Positions 25,869 through 34,915 are shown, counted from the first letter of the stretch. The stretch: 64,000 bases of DNA from Undibacterium sp. CCC3.4 (GCF_034347425.1 NZ_CP133779.1:930001-994000); one strand, 5' to 3'. The notes: generated by a model from the letters alone, not told the origin. Made by a program: numbers and translations.

Positions 25869-26781
25869 CCAGCGCACCCGCGCTGAACTGTTCCAATTGC
25901 TGCAGCAAGCAGCACGCCGCCAGCAAATCAGCCGCTCCGCCCGGCGACAAGCGCCGCGCCACGAATTGCCGATGGCAAGTCTGTGCCTGCTCAAACCAAG
26001 CCGGCTGCGCGCTGCCGCCGGCGGCTAAAAATTCGGCGGCAGCGGCGCGTGCATACGCCGCTCCGGCCGCCCCACCACGATGATAGAGATTGGTATCGCT
26101 GAGGCCGGCAATGAGGGAAAACAAGCAATCGACGCGGGCTTGCTGCGCCGAGCCTCCCTGTGCCAGCCTGTGCTGCAGCAGCGGCAAGGCGATTTCAAAC
26201 ACGCTGGGAAAGCCGAGCGCGGCTTCTTCGCGCGCGCCACTGACGGCATAGCGCTGCGCCGCTGCTTGACCATGGCTGTCGGCTACGACGGCCACGACGG
26301 CGGCATGCAGTTGCAAAGCGCTGCCCCAATTTTGCTGCAGCACGCGCCGTACTTCTGCCGCCGCAAGCGCGCGCGACTGGGCGACACAGGCACCGATGGC
26401 TGCACACAGCATGCCGAGCGCAAAAATCGCGCCGCGATGGGTATTGACTTGGGCAGTCGCCCGCAGCATCTGCTGTTCCGCCAACATACCGGCTTGTTTG
26501 AGCTCAGTAAATGCAGCCACACGCATACCGAGCCGCGCCATGTGTTTGAAATAGTGGCGCAAGGAGAACAGGCTGCGCATGAACAGCGCCGGATGCATAT
26601 CGCTGTGACTACCATTGTCGCGCAGAGAAACCAAGCCGGGCTTAGGATAGAGACACAATTCGGCATGCAAGCTGCGCACCGCCAGCACGGCAATTTGCCG
26701 CGCTGTCAGTGCACTCTGCATTGGCAGCCAGTTAGCACCAATGGATACGCGTTTGCGCCGGCCATAGTCGGATAAGTGCAT
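25861..26781 (-). CDS. mdcB: Triphosphoribosyl-dephospho-CoA synthase
   Basis: A 306-residue member of the CitG/MdcB family, which makes 2'-(5''-triphosphoribosyl)-3'-dephospho-CoA from ATP and dephospho-CoA, the precursor of the MdcC prosthetic group. Family phrases are ELCLYPKPGLVSLRDNGSHSDM near residue 40, the NTHRGAIFALG motif, and GLSDTNLYHRGG near residue 240. ATG 26781 overlaps the mdcG stop by one base (TAATG), and the longer upstream frame is only the mdcG antisense-frame shadow. The product is passed to MdcG, encoded directly upstream. Confidence 0.93.
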   Translation of the reverse strand: MHLSDYGRRKRVSIGANWLPMQSALTARQIAVLAVRSLHAELCLYPKPGLVSLRDNGSHSDMHPALFMRSLFSLRHYFKHMARLGMRVAAFTELKQAGMLAEQQMLRATAQVNTHRGAIFALGMLCAAIGACVAQSRALAAAEVRRVLQQNWGSALQLHAAVVAVVADSHGQAAAQRYAVSGAREEAALGFPSVFEIALPLLQHRLAQGGSAQQARVDCLFSLIAGLSDTNLYHRGGAAGAAYARAAAAEFLAAGGSAQPAWFEQAQTCHRQFVARRLSPGGAADLLAACCLLQQLEQFSAGALDG

Positions 26782-27530
26782 TAAGTCGCCTGTAAGCTTT
26801 GCAATAAGTCGGTTTTGCGCAGTAATCTGACCTGCCGCAAATCTTTTACCAATACCCGTGCGGCATAGTCGGTCTCGCTCACCGAGTCGGCCAACAACCA
26901 TTCCTTCCATGCCACCGCCTGAGCGCCGGGAAAAATCACTTCGCCATCGAGCGGCAGTTGCTGCTGATAGTGCTGTAACAAGGCCAGGCCGGCCTGCAAC
27001 TGCACCGCATCGGCGGGACGAAACAGCACATCGATATCGGAGTCGGGCGTCAAATACGTTTCCCCGGTCAAAAATTCATAAGCGAGCGAACCATAAACGC
27101 GAAAGCGCAGACCCACCGTACTCGCTGCCACTTGCAGTGCCCGCAAAGGCGGCTGCCACACTGCACTCACCAAGGGCAGCACGGTCGCCAGTGCCAAACC
27201 GGGCTGATGCTCGATCACCTGATCGCAACGCACGCGTGCGGCGATGCGCAGTTTGTGTCCGTCTTGTGGTGCGAAGGCGATACCAATACAAACTTCATCG
27301 GCAGCGGCGTCGGTATCGCTGCGTCTGACCACGCAAGGCCACTCTTGCTGTTGCCAATGACGCAAGGCTGGCAACAAGGCCAGCGGCTGGGCAGCGCACA
27401 GCGCATCCCAGCCTGACGCCGAGAGCCAGACCAAATCATGGCGTTGAAATTGTTCTAGCGGATCCAATTGATTCCCATCTTCGTTCTCAAGAGGAAAACT
27501 TTCCTCAGCGCCGATCAGTCCCCATGCCAA
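26781..27530 (-). CDS. mdcG: Phosphoribosyl-dephospho-CoA transferase (holo-MdcC synthase)
   Basis: The nucleotidyltransferase that attaches the phosphoribosyl-dephospho-CoA group to a serine of MdcC. The catalytic DxD-type motif TPDSDIDVLFRP lies near residue 165, preceded by RVYGSLAYEFLTGE; the N-terminus holds the family phrase RHDLVWLS. No ATG lies in a suitable place. TTG 27530 overlaps mdcE by 16 bases, while TTG 27467, with GGGA shortly upstream, would start the protein just before RHDLVWLS as in typical family members; the start is therefore unsettled (228 or 249 residues). The gene ends in a TAATG junction with mdcB. Confidence 0.9.
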   Translation of the reverse strand: MAWGLIGAEESFPLENEDGNQLDPLEQFQRHDLVWLSASGWDALCAAQPLALLPALRHWQQQEWPCVVRRSDTDAAADEVCIGIAFAPQDGHKLRIAARVRCDQVIEHQPGLALATVLPLVSAVWQPPLRALQVAASTVGLRFRVYGSLAYEFLTGETYLTPDSDIDVLFRPADAVQLQAGLALLQHYQQQLPLDGEVIFPGAQAVAWKEWLLADSVSETDYAARVLVKDLRQVRLLRKTDLLQSLQAT

Positions 27531-28234
27531 TCGATCGTTTCAGATAATACGGCATCGACTACGGTTTGCGCCATCTTCCGTCCGCCGCGTGTGGCACCGC
27601 TGGTAATGCGATGGTCCTGCGTATCGACGGCGGCCAAGGCCGCGCCCAGCGCTTGCGACAAATCGCCCTGCCAAATCTGTGCAATCGCGCCCATGCGTTG
27701 ATAATTCTGCGGGCCCGGCGCGAACACCGGATTGTCCACGGCCAGCTCAGTCAAACGCGCTTGCGGCACTTTGGTAATACGTGCCATCGCCGGCAAGCCC
27801 ATCACCCGTATGGTCGCCTCGGGCAAAGCATAACAAGCATCGGCCATCATGCCGCTGGTAATGAAACCGCCCGACAGTGCTTGGTCATACACCAGCGCCA
27901 GTACCGGGTGGCCGCATTGGCGCGCATACTCGATGCACTTTCCCAGATGGGCCATATAGCTGTTGATACCCAACATCTCATCGCGATGCCGCAGGCGCTG
28001 TCCTTGGGTGTCGACCAATAACAGGATAGGCCGTTGCGGATAATCGCGCAGCGTCGCCAACACAGCCTGCGCCTGCGCCAAGGCGATTTCAACACCGATG
28101 GCGGTGTGTTCACAGGTGCCGATGACTTCAATCGTGCCGGCCTCCAACTGCGCGCTGCCACGCAGCAGAGCCGCCTGTTCGGTGATGTTGTGCCCGAGCG
28201 GAAACAGGGCGGCGGCGACAGTTTGCCATTCCAT
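27515..28234 (-). CDS. mdcE: Malonate decarboxylase gamma subunit
   Basis: A 239-residue protein of the carboxyltransferase (crotonase-like) fold, which pairs with MdcD to release CO2 from malonyl-S-ACP in the biotin-independent enzyme. Recognisable parts are ILLLVDTQGQRLRHRDEMLGIN, LVYDQALSGGFITSGMMADACYALPEA and IRVMGLPAMARITK, the last two forming the oxyanion and subunit-contact region. The ATG overlaps the mdcD stop by one base (TAATG), consistent with equal synthesis of the two partners. Confidence 0.94.
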   Translation of the reverse strand: MEWQTVAAALFPLGHNITEQAALLRGSAQLEAGTIEVIGTCEHTAIGVEIALAQAQAVLATLRDYPQRPILLLVDTQGQRLRHRDEMLGINSYMAHLGKCIEYARQCGHPVLALVYDQALSGGFITSGMMADACYALPEATIRVMGLPAMARITKVPQARLTELAVDNPVFAPGPQNYQRMGAIAQIWQGDLSQALGAALAAVDTQDHRITSGATRGGRKMAQTVVDAVLSETIDWHGD

Positions 28235-29130
28235 TATGCGACTCCCAAAGTACGCGCCGGCAAGTCCTGCACCAGTTGTAAAAATTCTGCGGTTTCCATC
28301 ATCGCGATACGCTCCACATCTGCCACGCCGAGCGCGGTCCAGATTTGTTGCGGCTCGCGCAGCGTGCCGAAACGCGCCAAGCGTTCGCTCAGCATCTGTT
28401 GTTCCGCCAGCAAACCGCGCTCGTTGAGTGCCGCCGCGCTGCCGACTTGTTCGATGGCGCTGGCGATGGCTGCCACGAAAGCGCTGCAGCGATCATCGAC
28501 CAGCATCTGACAGTCGCCCAGCAAATAACGATGTTTACCACCGGTGGTGCGCCATACCAGAGCGCGGTCGGTCGAATCGAATTCTTCCACGCCGCTGGCG
28601 GTTTCTATCACTTCCGGCCCAGACATGGCCAAGCGTGCCGTTTCCGACATGATCACCACATTGGCACAACGGGCGACGATGCCGATACCGCCGAAACAGC
28701 CGTTACTGCCACCAATGGCGACGATCACAGCAATGCCGGCCGCGCGCACCGCCAACAGCGCCCGCATGACTTCCGAGACGGCGATCAAACCGGCATTGGC
28801 TTCATGTAAGCGCACCCCACCCGATTCGAGTAACAGGATCAGTGCTGCCGGCCGTTCAATCAAGGCTTTGCGCATCAAACCGACCAACTTGGCACCGTGT
28901 ACTTCACCGACGGCACCACCCATGAATCCGCCTTCCTGTGCAGCGGCAAACACGCGCTGACCAGCCAACTTCCCATAGCCGATGATGACTCCGTCGTCGA
29001 AGGAAACCGGGGCGTCAAGCTGCGGCAGATGCGGGCTGGTCCAACGTGCCGATGGTGGCAAAATTTCTTGAAACTGGCTGACGATGGCGGCGATGCGCTG
29101 GCGTGCCGTGGCTTCGAAATAGCTGCTCAT
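28234..29130 (-). CDS. mdcD: Malonate decarboxylase beta subunit
   Basis: A 298-residue carboxyltransferase-type subunit with the crotonase fold. Family phrases are DDGVIIGYGKLAGQRVFAAA, GGFMGGAVGEVHGAKLVGL, LILLLESGGVRLHEANAGL and VIVAIGGSNGCFGGIGIVA, which line the malonyl-binding cleft shared with MdcE. It overlaps mdcC by four bases (ATGA) and mdcE by one. The heterodimer decarboxylates malonyl-S-ACP to acetyl-S-ACP in the cytoplasm. Confidence 0.95.
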   Translation of the reverse strand: MSSYFEATARQRIAAIVSQFQEILPPSARWTSPHLPQLDAPVSFDDGVIIGYGKLAGQRVFAAAQEGGFMGGAVGEVHGAKLVGLMRKALIERPAALILLLESGGVRLHEANAGLIAVSEVMRALLAVRAAGIAVIVAIGGSNGCFGGIGIVARCANVVIMSETARLAMSGPEVIETASGVEEFDSTDRALVWRTTGGKHRYLLGDCQMLVDDRCSAFVAAIASAIEQVGSAAALNERGLLAEQQMLSERLARFGTLREPQQIWTALGVADVERIAMMETAEFLQLVQDLPARTLGVA

Positions 29131-29441
29131 GGTGTACGCTCCAGAAAGCTTTCCATCGCCTGATCCAAACGCAAGCTGACCACCGCCGGCGTGGCCCCCA
29201 TATCGTTGATGGCGATGCGGATATCAGCGAGTTGCCAGCGCTGTTGAAAGTCCCGCATCACCGCTTGCCAGATCGGTGCAAAGCCGCGTGCGGCGGTACA
29301 GATTTCGATCTCACAAGCGGCACCAAGATCCTGGGTACTGACTAATACTTCCAGATTGCCGGAGCTGACCACGCCGACCAATTTGGTCGCGGCAGCGGGC
29401 CGGGGCTGGCCATTCTCAAAACGAAACAACAGAGTTTCCAT
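29127..29441 (-). CDS. mdcC: Malonate decarboxylase acyl carrier protein (delta subunit)
   Basis: A 104-residue acyl carrier protein of the malonate/citrate lyase type. The prosthetic group is attached to a serine in GVVSSGNLEVLV (S26 or S27, S27 by alignment of the SGxLE motif). It carries acetyl and malonyl groups between MdcA, MdcD-E and MdcH. GAGGA lies seven bases before the ATG. It starts ten bases after mdcA and overlaps mdcD by four bases. Confidence 0.94.
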   Translation of the reverse strand: METLLFRFENGQPRPAAATKLVGVVSSGNLEVLVSTQDLGAACEIEICTAARGFAPIWQAVMRDFQQRWQLADIRIAINDMGATPAVVSLRLDQAMESFLERTP

Positions 29442-29451
29442 CGTCGATTCC

Positions 29452-31116
29452 TCACCAGTTACGGAAGCGTTTCGGTGCTTGATACAAACCGCCCGAAGCG
29501 CGCACCAAATCTTTCATATTTTTCGCTGCCAACAAATCACGCGTTGCCAGCCGCTTGTCGATTCCCATATCTTCGGCGCGTCGGATAATGCCGCGATCGC
29601 GCAAATTTTCCACCATGCGCGCATCGCGTGCCAAGCCGACCGGGGTATAGCCAGCCACGCCGCGGATCGCTTGTTCACGCTCTTCTTCGCTGCGACATAG
29701 CAGCAGATTGGCAATCCCCTCTTCGCTGAGAATATGTGTGACATCGTCGCCGTAGATCATCACCGGTGGCAGCGCCATACCGGCTTGTTCGGCCAATTGC
29801 CAGGCATCGAGCGTCTCAACAAACGCCGGCTGCATATGTTCGCGAAAACTTTCCACCATCTGCACCACCAATTTTTTCCCGCGTGGCATGGTGTTTTTTC
29901 CGGCGCGTGCTTCGGCACCGGCTTTCAACCAAGCTGGGCTGGCATGGCGGCGACCACGCGCATCAGCCCCCATATTCGGTGCGCCGCCGAAACCGGCGAT
30001 GCGACCCAAGGTGGCCGTAGAAGAATTACCCTGCAAATCGATTTGCAGCGTCGAGCCGATGAACATGTCGCAGGCGTAATGGCCGGCGGCCTGGCTGAGT
30101 GCACGATTGCTGCGCATCGAGCCATCGGCACCGACGAAAAAGATATCGGGGCGGGCACGAATGTAATTTTCCATGCCGAGTTCGGAGCCAAACGAATGCA
30201 CCGATTCGACAAAGCCGGCTTCAATCGCCGGGATCAAGGCCGGATGCGGATTCAAGGCCCAGTGGGTGGCGATCTTGCCACGCAAACCGAGGCTGGCGGC
30301 ATAGGTCGGCAACAACAGCTCAATCGCAGCAGTGTCGAAGCCTATGCCGTGATTGAGGCGTTGCACGCCGTATTCGGCGTAGAGACCTTTGATCGCCATC
30401 ATCGCCATCAATATCTGCACTTCCGAGATCAGCGCAGGATCGCGCGTGAACAAGGGTTCGATATAATGCGGCGTCGGTGCCGCAACCACCAGATCGACCC
30501 AGTCAGCAGGAATATCGATGCGCGGCAGAACGTCGAGAATTTGATTTACTTGCGCTACCACGATGCCGGATTTGAACGCGGTCGCTTCGATGATGACCGG
30601 CGTGTCTTCGGTATTCGGTCCGGTGTACAAATTGCCATGGCGGTCGGCCGCTTGCGCAGCCACCAGCGCTACCCGCGGCGTGAGGTCGACGAAATAACGC
30701 GCATACAATTCCAGATAGGTATGAATCGCACCAATTTGAAGTTTGCCGGCTGCGAGCAATTGTGCCAGCCGCGCCGCCTGTGGCCCGGAAAACGAAAAAT
30801 CGAGTTTGCTGGCGATGCCTTTTTCAAACACATCCAAATGGGACGGCAGCGCCAGCACCGATTGCAGCATGTGTAAATCATGCACACGGCTGGCATCAAG
30901 CGCGCACAAAGCGCGCGCTAAAAAGTCGGCTTGCTTTTGGTTATTCCCTTCCAAGCAAACCCGGTCGCCCACTTCCAGCACGGCATGCAAGGCGTCGGCG
31001 ATGCGTGCGTGCGGAAAGATTTTCCCGTGCAAATCATTACCTAACACTGCCTGCACGCGTGCCAAGCGCTGCGCTCGATTGGTTTGCAAGCGGTTCCACT
31101 GCGGCGTCGAGCTCAT
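29452..31116 (-). CDS. mdcA: Malonate decarboxylase alpha subunit (acetyl-S-ACP:malonate transferase)
   Basis: A 554-residue CoA-transferase-like enzyme that swaps the acetyl group on MdcC for malonate, giving malonyl-S-ACP and acetate. The start is ATG 31116 (MSSTPQWNRLQTNRAQRL), which overlaps the stop of the TRAP large permease gene by one base (TAATG); the 19 codons of open frame upstream belong to that gene. Conserved parts include VCLEGNNQKQADFLARAL, LTPRVALVAAQAADRHGNLYTGPNTEDTP, the GFGGAPNMG stretch and VTHILSEEGIANLL. The junction couples transporter and enzyme synthesis. Confidence 0.96.
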   Translation of the reverse strand: MSSTPQWNRLQTNRAQRLARVQAVLGNDLHGKIFPHARIADALHAVLEVGDRVCLEGNNQKQADFLARALCALDASRVHDLHMLQSVLALPSHLDVFEKGIASKLDFSFSGPQAARLAQLLAAGKLQIGAIHTYLELYARYFVDLTPRVALVAAQAADRHGNLYTGPNTEDTPVIIEATAFKSGIVVAQVNQILDVLPRIDIPADWVDLVVAAPTPHYIEPLFTRDPALISEVQILMAMMAIKGLYAEYGVQRLNHGIGFDTAAIELLLPTYAASLGLRGKIATHWALNPHPALIPAIEAGFVESVHSFGSELGMENYIRARPDIFFVGADGSMRSNRALSQAAGHYACDMFIGSTLQIDLQGNSSTATLGRIAGFGGAPNMGADARGRRHASPAWLKAGAEARAGKNTMPRGKKLVVQMVESFREHMQPAFVETLDAWQLAEQAGMALPPVMIYGDDVTHILSEEGIANLLLCRSEEEREQAIRGVAGYTPVGLARDARMVENLRDRGIIRRAEDMGIDKRLATRDLLAAKNMKDLVRASGGLYQAPKRFRNW

Positions 31117-32465
31117 TATTTCACTCCCATCAAACGGTCGGGAAAGGCGGTGACGATCTGTGGAAAGACGCACAACAACAGCACCGCCACCAACATCAGT
31201 AGCAAGAACGGCAGCACGCCGATAATAATTTCACGCAGACTTATATCGGGCGCAATATTTTTGATGACAAAAATATTCAAACCTACCGGTGGATGGATCA
31301 GGCCCATTTCCATGACGATGGTCATGACGACGCCGAACCAGATCAAATCGAAACCGGCCTCTTTCAGCGGAGGCAGAATAATCGGGCACATCATCAAAAT
31401 AATCGATACCGGCGGCAAGAAAAAACCGAAGACGATGACCATCAACAGAATCACTGCGAGCAGCATCCATTTACTTAACTGCAGATCGACTACCCACAAA
31501 GCAGCGGACTGACTGATATGCAAATAACTCATCACATAGGAATACAGCAGCGACATACCGATAATAAACAGCAGCATGGTCGATTCTTTGATGGTGGCAG
31601 AAATAAATGGCGCAATATCACGCGGCCGCCATACCCCATACACCACCGCGATCAACAGCATCGCCAACAAGGCACCGAGACCGGCGGTTTCCGACGGCGT
31701 AGCATAACCACCATAGAGCGCCACCATCACACCGATCAGCAGAATCACGAAAGGCAGCACACGCGGTAGCATTTCCACTTTTTGCAGCAGCGTAAAGTGC
31801 TCGGTTTCCAAATAGGCCGAAGCCGTGCCATGGTTTTCATAAGCGCGGTAAGCGAGTTGGTATTCGCGGCGGGCACGATACATGGCATAGCCGGAAAACA
31901 GCAGCACCAGCAGCACACCAGGGCCGATGCCGGCGAGGAATAATCTTCCCAGCGATTGTTCCGCCGCCACCGCGTATAAAATCATGGTGATCGAAGGCGG
32001 CAGTAAAATACCCAAGGTGCCGCCAGCAGCGATGATGCCGGCAGCGAAACCGGGAGAATAGCCGCGTCGACGCATTTCCGGAATACCGGCCGAGCCGATG
32101 GCCGAACAAGTCGCCGGCGAGGAGCCCGCCATAGCAGCAAACATGGCACAGGCAAAGACGTTGGCAATGCCTAAGCCGCCCGGTACTTTATGCAACCATG
32201 CGTGAATCGCCGAATACAGATCGCGCCCGGCCGGTGACTTGCCGATGGCCGCACCTTTGAGAATAAACAGCGGAATCGATAGCAGCGTGATCGAAGCCAT
32301 TTCTTCATAAACGTTCTGGGTAATCGTATCGAGCGAAGCCGCCGGCATGAACAGATACATGAAGCTGGTGGCGACCACGCCGAGCGCAAACGCGATCGGC
32401 ATACCGGAAAACATCACCACCAAAGTAACGATGCCGTACAAGACACCAAGTGTGAGCGGACTCAT
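31116..32465 (-). CDS. TRAP transporter large permease (DctM type)
   Basis: A 449-residue polytopic protein of the DctM/SiaM family, the sodium-coupled translocation subunit of a TRAP transporter. The start ATG 32465 (MSPLTLGVLYG) lies in an ATGA overlap with the DctQ-type gene. About twelve hydrophobic segments are visible, with the family phrases FILKGAAIGKSPAGRDLYSAIHAWL, ATCSAIGSAGIPEMRRRGYSPGFAAGIIAAGGTLGILLPPS (the first scoop loop region) and HPPVGLNIFVIKNIAPD. Its stop overlaps the start of mdcA, so malonate is the likely substrate. Confidence 0.93.
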   Translation of the reverse strand: MSPLTLGVLYGIVTLVVMFSGMPIAFALGVVATSFMYLFMPAASLDTITQNVYEEMASITLLSIPLFILKGAAIGKSPAGRDLYSAIHAWLHKVPGGLGIANVFACAMFAAMAGSSPATCSAIGSAGIPEMRRRGYSPGFAAGIIAAGGTLGILLPPSITMILYAVAAEQSLGRLFLAGIGPGVLLVLLFSGYAMYRARREYQLAYRAYENHGTASAYLETEHFTLLQKVEMLPRVLPFVILLIGVMVALYGGYATPSETAGLGALLAMLLIAVVYGVWRPRDIAPFISATIKESTMLLFIIGMSLLYSYVMSYLHISQSAALWVVDLQLSKWMLLAVILLMVIVFGFFLPPVSIILMMCPIILPPLKEAGFDLIWFGVVMTIVMEMGLIHPPVGLNIFVIKNIAPDISLREIIIGVLPFLLLMLVAVLLLCVFPQIVTAFPDRLMGVK

Positions 32466-33028
32466 GTGAGCTCCTTTGCGGCTGCCGGTGGCGCACTCAA
32501 GGCGCACAACAATTGTAGTAGGATTTGCAGCGCCAATAGCGTCATGCCAGCGGCCATCATGGCATAGGGAATCCACAATGGCGGTGCGAAAGTCGAGGAA
32601 GTGGTTTGCCCTTCTACCCAGGCTTCATGAAACAGGGTCCAAGATTTCCATGAGAAAAAAGCACAGAATGCCAGGCTGATCAAGTCTACCGACCAACGCC
32701 GCCAACGATCTATCCGCGCCGGCAAGATCGCCGACAGCACTTCAATGCCTATGTGTCCACGTAAAGACTGCACATACGCGGCCGTGAAAAAGCTCACACC
32801 GATGAGCATAAAGACCGCCGCTTCATCTTGCCAATCGGTGGGGACGTTGAACAAATACCGGCTCACCACCGAATAGCTGAGAATGAGCGCGGTCAGTAAC
32901 ATGGCAAACATACTGAGGCGCACGATTTGCCGGTTGAGCCACTGCTGCGCTTGTACCAAGGCGCGCAACAGCGGTTGTGCCGGTAACTGTAGCGCATTGG
33001 CAGGGCCGAATTCAAAGCCATGACTCAT
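32462..33028 (-). CDS. TRAP transporter small permease (DctQ type)
   Basis: A 188-residue membrane protein of the DctQ family with four hydrophobic segments: residues 38-58, about 72-92 (AAVFMLIGVSFFTAAYVQSL), about 110-130 and about 150-170. The conserved WQDEAAVFMLIG and RGHIGIEVLS phrases mark the family. It holds together the large permease and helps docking of the binding protein. ATGA overlaps join it to both neighbours. Confidence 0.9.
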   Translation of the reverse strand: MSHGFEFGPANALQLPAQPLLRALVQAQQWLNRQIVRLSMFAMLLTALILSYSVVSRYLFNVPTDWQDEAAVFMLIGVSFFTAAYVQSLRGHIGIEVLSAILPARIDRWRRWSVDLISLAFCAFFSWKSWTLFHEAWVEGQTTSSTFAPPLWIPYAMMAAGMTLLALQILLQLLCALSAPPAAAKELT

Positions 33029-34050
33029 AGCAGTTTCTCCGCCAGTTTCATCAGTTTGGCGCAGCTTTCATTGCGGTCTGAATAGTCTTTCCACGCCGTC
33101 GTACGCGCGATGGCCTGCCATTTTTTCACGCTGGCCGGGCTCAAATCGACGACTTTCGCGCCCTTCTTTTCATACACGGTCGCCACTGCCAGATCATCTT
33201 GTTTGGCGGCCTTGATGGCGAATTGTTCGAGCTCGGCACCGACTGTCATGATCAAGCTTTGCTGCTCGCGGCTGAGTTTATCGAAAATTGCTTTCGACAT
33301 CATCAAAGGTTCAAACATATACCAGTAACTCTGACCACGGCCACTGGTGAGGAACTTCGAGACTTCTTCGAGTCGGAAAGAAATCAAAGAAGTCGAGGAA
33401 GTCATGGCCGCTTCCATCGCGCCGGTTTGCATGGCGGCGTAAATCTCATTCGATGGCAAGGACACCACCGCCGCACCGGCAGCTTTGAGTACCAAATCAA
33501 CTTCGCGCGAACCGCCGCGGATTTTCATCCCCTTGACATCTTCAGGGTCGATCACCGCCTTGGAGCGGGAAGCGACGCCGCCGGCTTGCCAAATCCAGCT
33601 GACGATGACGATGCCTTTTTCCAGCAAAATGCGGTTGAGTTCTTTGCCGACTTCGGCCGTCTTCCAAGCCGCCCCGATTTCATACGAGGGGACCAGTCCG
33701 GGCATGAGGCCGATATTCACCTCCGGTACTTCCCCACCGGCGTACGACAAGGGTACCAAGGACAAGTCGAGTGCACCCTTGCGCATGGCCGAGAACTGGG
33801 CATTCGTCTTCATCAGCGAGGAACCCGGGTAAATTTCGAACTTCATGCCGCCATTGCTGCGCTTCTGCACCTCGGCCGCAAACAGGCGACACAGGCGATC
33901 ACGAAAATCGCCGCTGTCGACTGTACCGCCGGGAAATTGATGGGAAATTTTTAAAGTCAGCGCCTCGGCCTGAGCAGCCGGCGATAGCAGTGACAAAAAT
34001 GGGGCGGCAGCGAGTGCTTGCAGCAGGGTTCTGCGGGTGGTGTCGTTCAT
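33025..34050 (-). CDS. TRAP transporter substrate-binding protein (DctP type)
   Basis: A 341-residue periplasmic binding protein of the DctP family. The N-terminus (TTRRTLLQALAAAPFLSLLSPAAQA) is an export signal with an Arg pair and a possible weak Tat character. The mature part has the family layout: KISHQFPGGTVDSGDFRDRLCRLFAAEVQKRSNGGMKFEIYPGSSL (split across the first strand and helix), MKIRGGSREVDLVLKAAGAAVVSLPSNEIYAAMQTGAMEAA, where the conserved Arg binds the carboxylate, and a C-terminal helical tail. It is the first gene of the malonate operon, so malonate is its expected ligand. Confidence 0.92.
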   Translation of the reverse strand: MNDTTRRTLLQALAAAPFLSLLSPAAQAEALTLKISHQFPGGTVDSGDFRDRLCRLFAAEVQKRSNGGMKFEIYPGSSLMKTNAQFSAMRKGALDLSLVPLSYAGGEVPEVNIGLMPGLVPSYEIGAAWKTAEVGKELNRILLEKGIVIVSWIWQAGGVASRSKAVIDPEDVKGMKIRGGSREVDLVLKAAGAAVVSLPSNEIYAAMQTGAMEAAMTSSTSLISFRLEEVSKFLTSGRGQSYWYMFEPLMMSKAIFDKLSREQQSLIMTVGAELEQFAIKAAKQDDLAVATVYEKKGAKVVDLSPASVKKWQAIARTTAWKDYSDRNESCAKLMKLAEKLL

Positions 34051-34176
34051 GGTGTCTCCTGGACGGGCTGGAATGAATCAGATTGCTCACCGTCGGCTAT
34101 CTTGCCGACTGAAGAGCTCTGCATGTGACGGTTAGTTTACATAAAAAAATAGGCGCGCCCCGTCGTTTATTTCTAT

Positions 34177-34190
34177 TCTTGTATACAAGA
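34177..34190. promoter_or_regulatory. Palindromic operator of the malonate operon
   Basis: Perfect 14-bp palindrome TCTTGTATACAAGA in the 215-base gap between the divergent dctP-type gene and the GntR gene. Its core TTGTATACAA is, from memory, the same as in the reported MdcY site of Acinetobacter. It most likely binds the adjacent GntR regulator and controls both directions. Promoter boxes are not clear enough to place. Confidence 0.65.
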
Positions 34191-34265
34191 TCTGCTATTT
34201 TGCATTCAAAGTCAAGAGTGATATATACTTAGACAAAATAACCACTCCATCCAGAACAACAAACC

Positions 34266-34910
34266 ATGAAGAACCGCTCCACCACCCTGCGCGAAGAAAT
34301 CGAAGAAATGATCGCCATGGGCAAGCTACCGCCTGGCCAGCACCTCGATGAAACCGAATTGGCCGGCTTATTCGGCGTGTCGCGCACACCGATACGCGAA
34401 GCCTTGATCCAACTGGCGTCGATGGGCTTGGTCGACATGCGCCCACGGCGCGGTGCCTACGTGGCCACCGTCGATGCCGGGCAATTGGTGGAAATGTTTG
34501 AGGTGATGGCGGAGTTTGAAGCAATGTGCGGTCGCATGGCGGCGCGCCGCATGTCCAAGCCGGAACAACTGGCACTCAAAGAGGCCCATCAAGCCTGCCA
34601 GGAGGCGGCCGATTCGGCCGATGCCGATGCCTATTTTTATCAGAACGAAATTTTTCACAGCCTGATTTACAGTGGCAGCCACAACAGCTTTCTCGCCTCG
34701 CAAGCCAATAATCTGCATCGGCGTTTGCGCCCTTACCGACGCTTGCAACTGCGCGTGCGTGACCGCGTCAACACCTCGTTTCACGAACATGACGAGGTGG
34801 TGCAGGCGATTTTAGCTGGTGATGCCGATCGCGCCGCACTGCTGCTGCGTGCGCACATCACGATTCAGGGTGAACGTTTCGCCGACCTGATCGCGGCGCT
34901 GCCACGCTGA
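34266..34910 (+). CDS. mdcY: GntR/FCD-family regulator, MdcY-like
   Basis: A 214-residue regulator with a GntR winged helix (residues 5-70: LREEIEEMIAMGKLPPGQHLDETELAGLFGVSRTPIREALIQLASMGLVD) and a C-terminal FCD ligand domain (about 80-205), in which the metal or carboxylate-binding pattern includes the His of YFYQNEIFHSLIYSGSHN and HEHDEVVQAIL. It is divergent from the malonate operon and next to a palindrome of the MdcY type, so it is very likely its malonate-responsive repressor. The symbol rests on context. It is tail to tail with the HD-GYP gene, five bases apart. Confidence 0.82.
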   Translation: MKNRSTTLREEIEEMIAMGKLPPGQHLDETELAGLFGVSRTPIREALIQLASMGLVDMRPRRGAYVATVDAGQLVEMFEVMAEFEAMCGRMAARRMSKPEQLALKEAHQACQEAADSADADAYFYQNEIFHSLIYSGSHNSFLASQANNLHRRLRPYRRLQLRVRDRVNTSFHEHDEVVQAILAGDADRAALLLRAHITIQGERFADLIAALPR

Positions 34911-34915
34911 CAATC

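Noticed and set aside
29734..30876. 380-codon plus-strand frame opposite mdcA
   Set aside because: Antisense to mdcA, no recognisable domain, residue content typical of a shadow frame.
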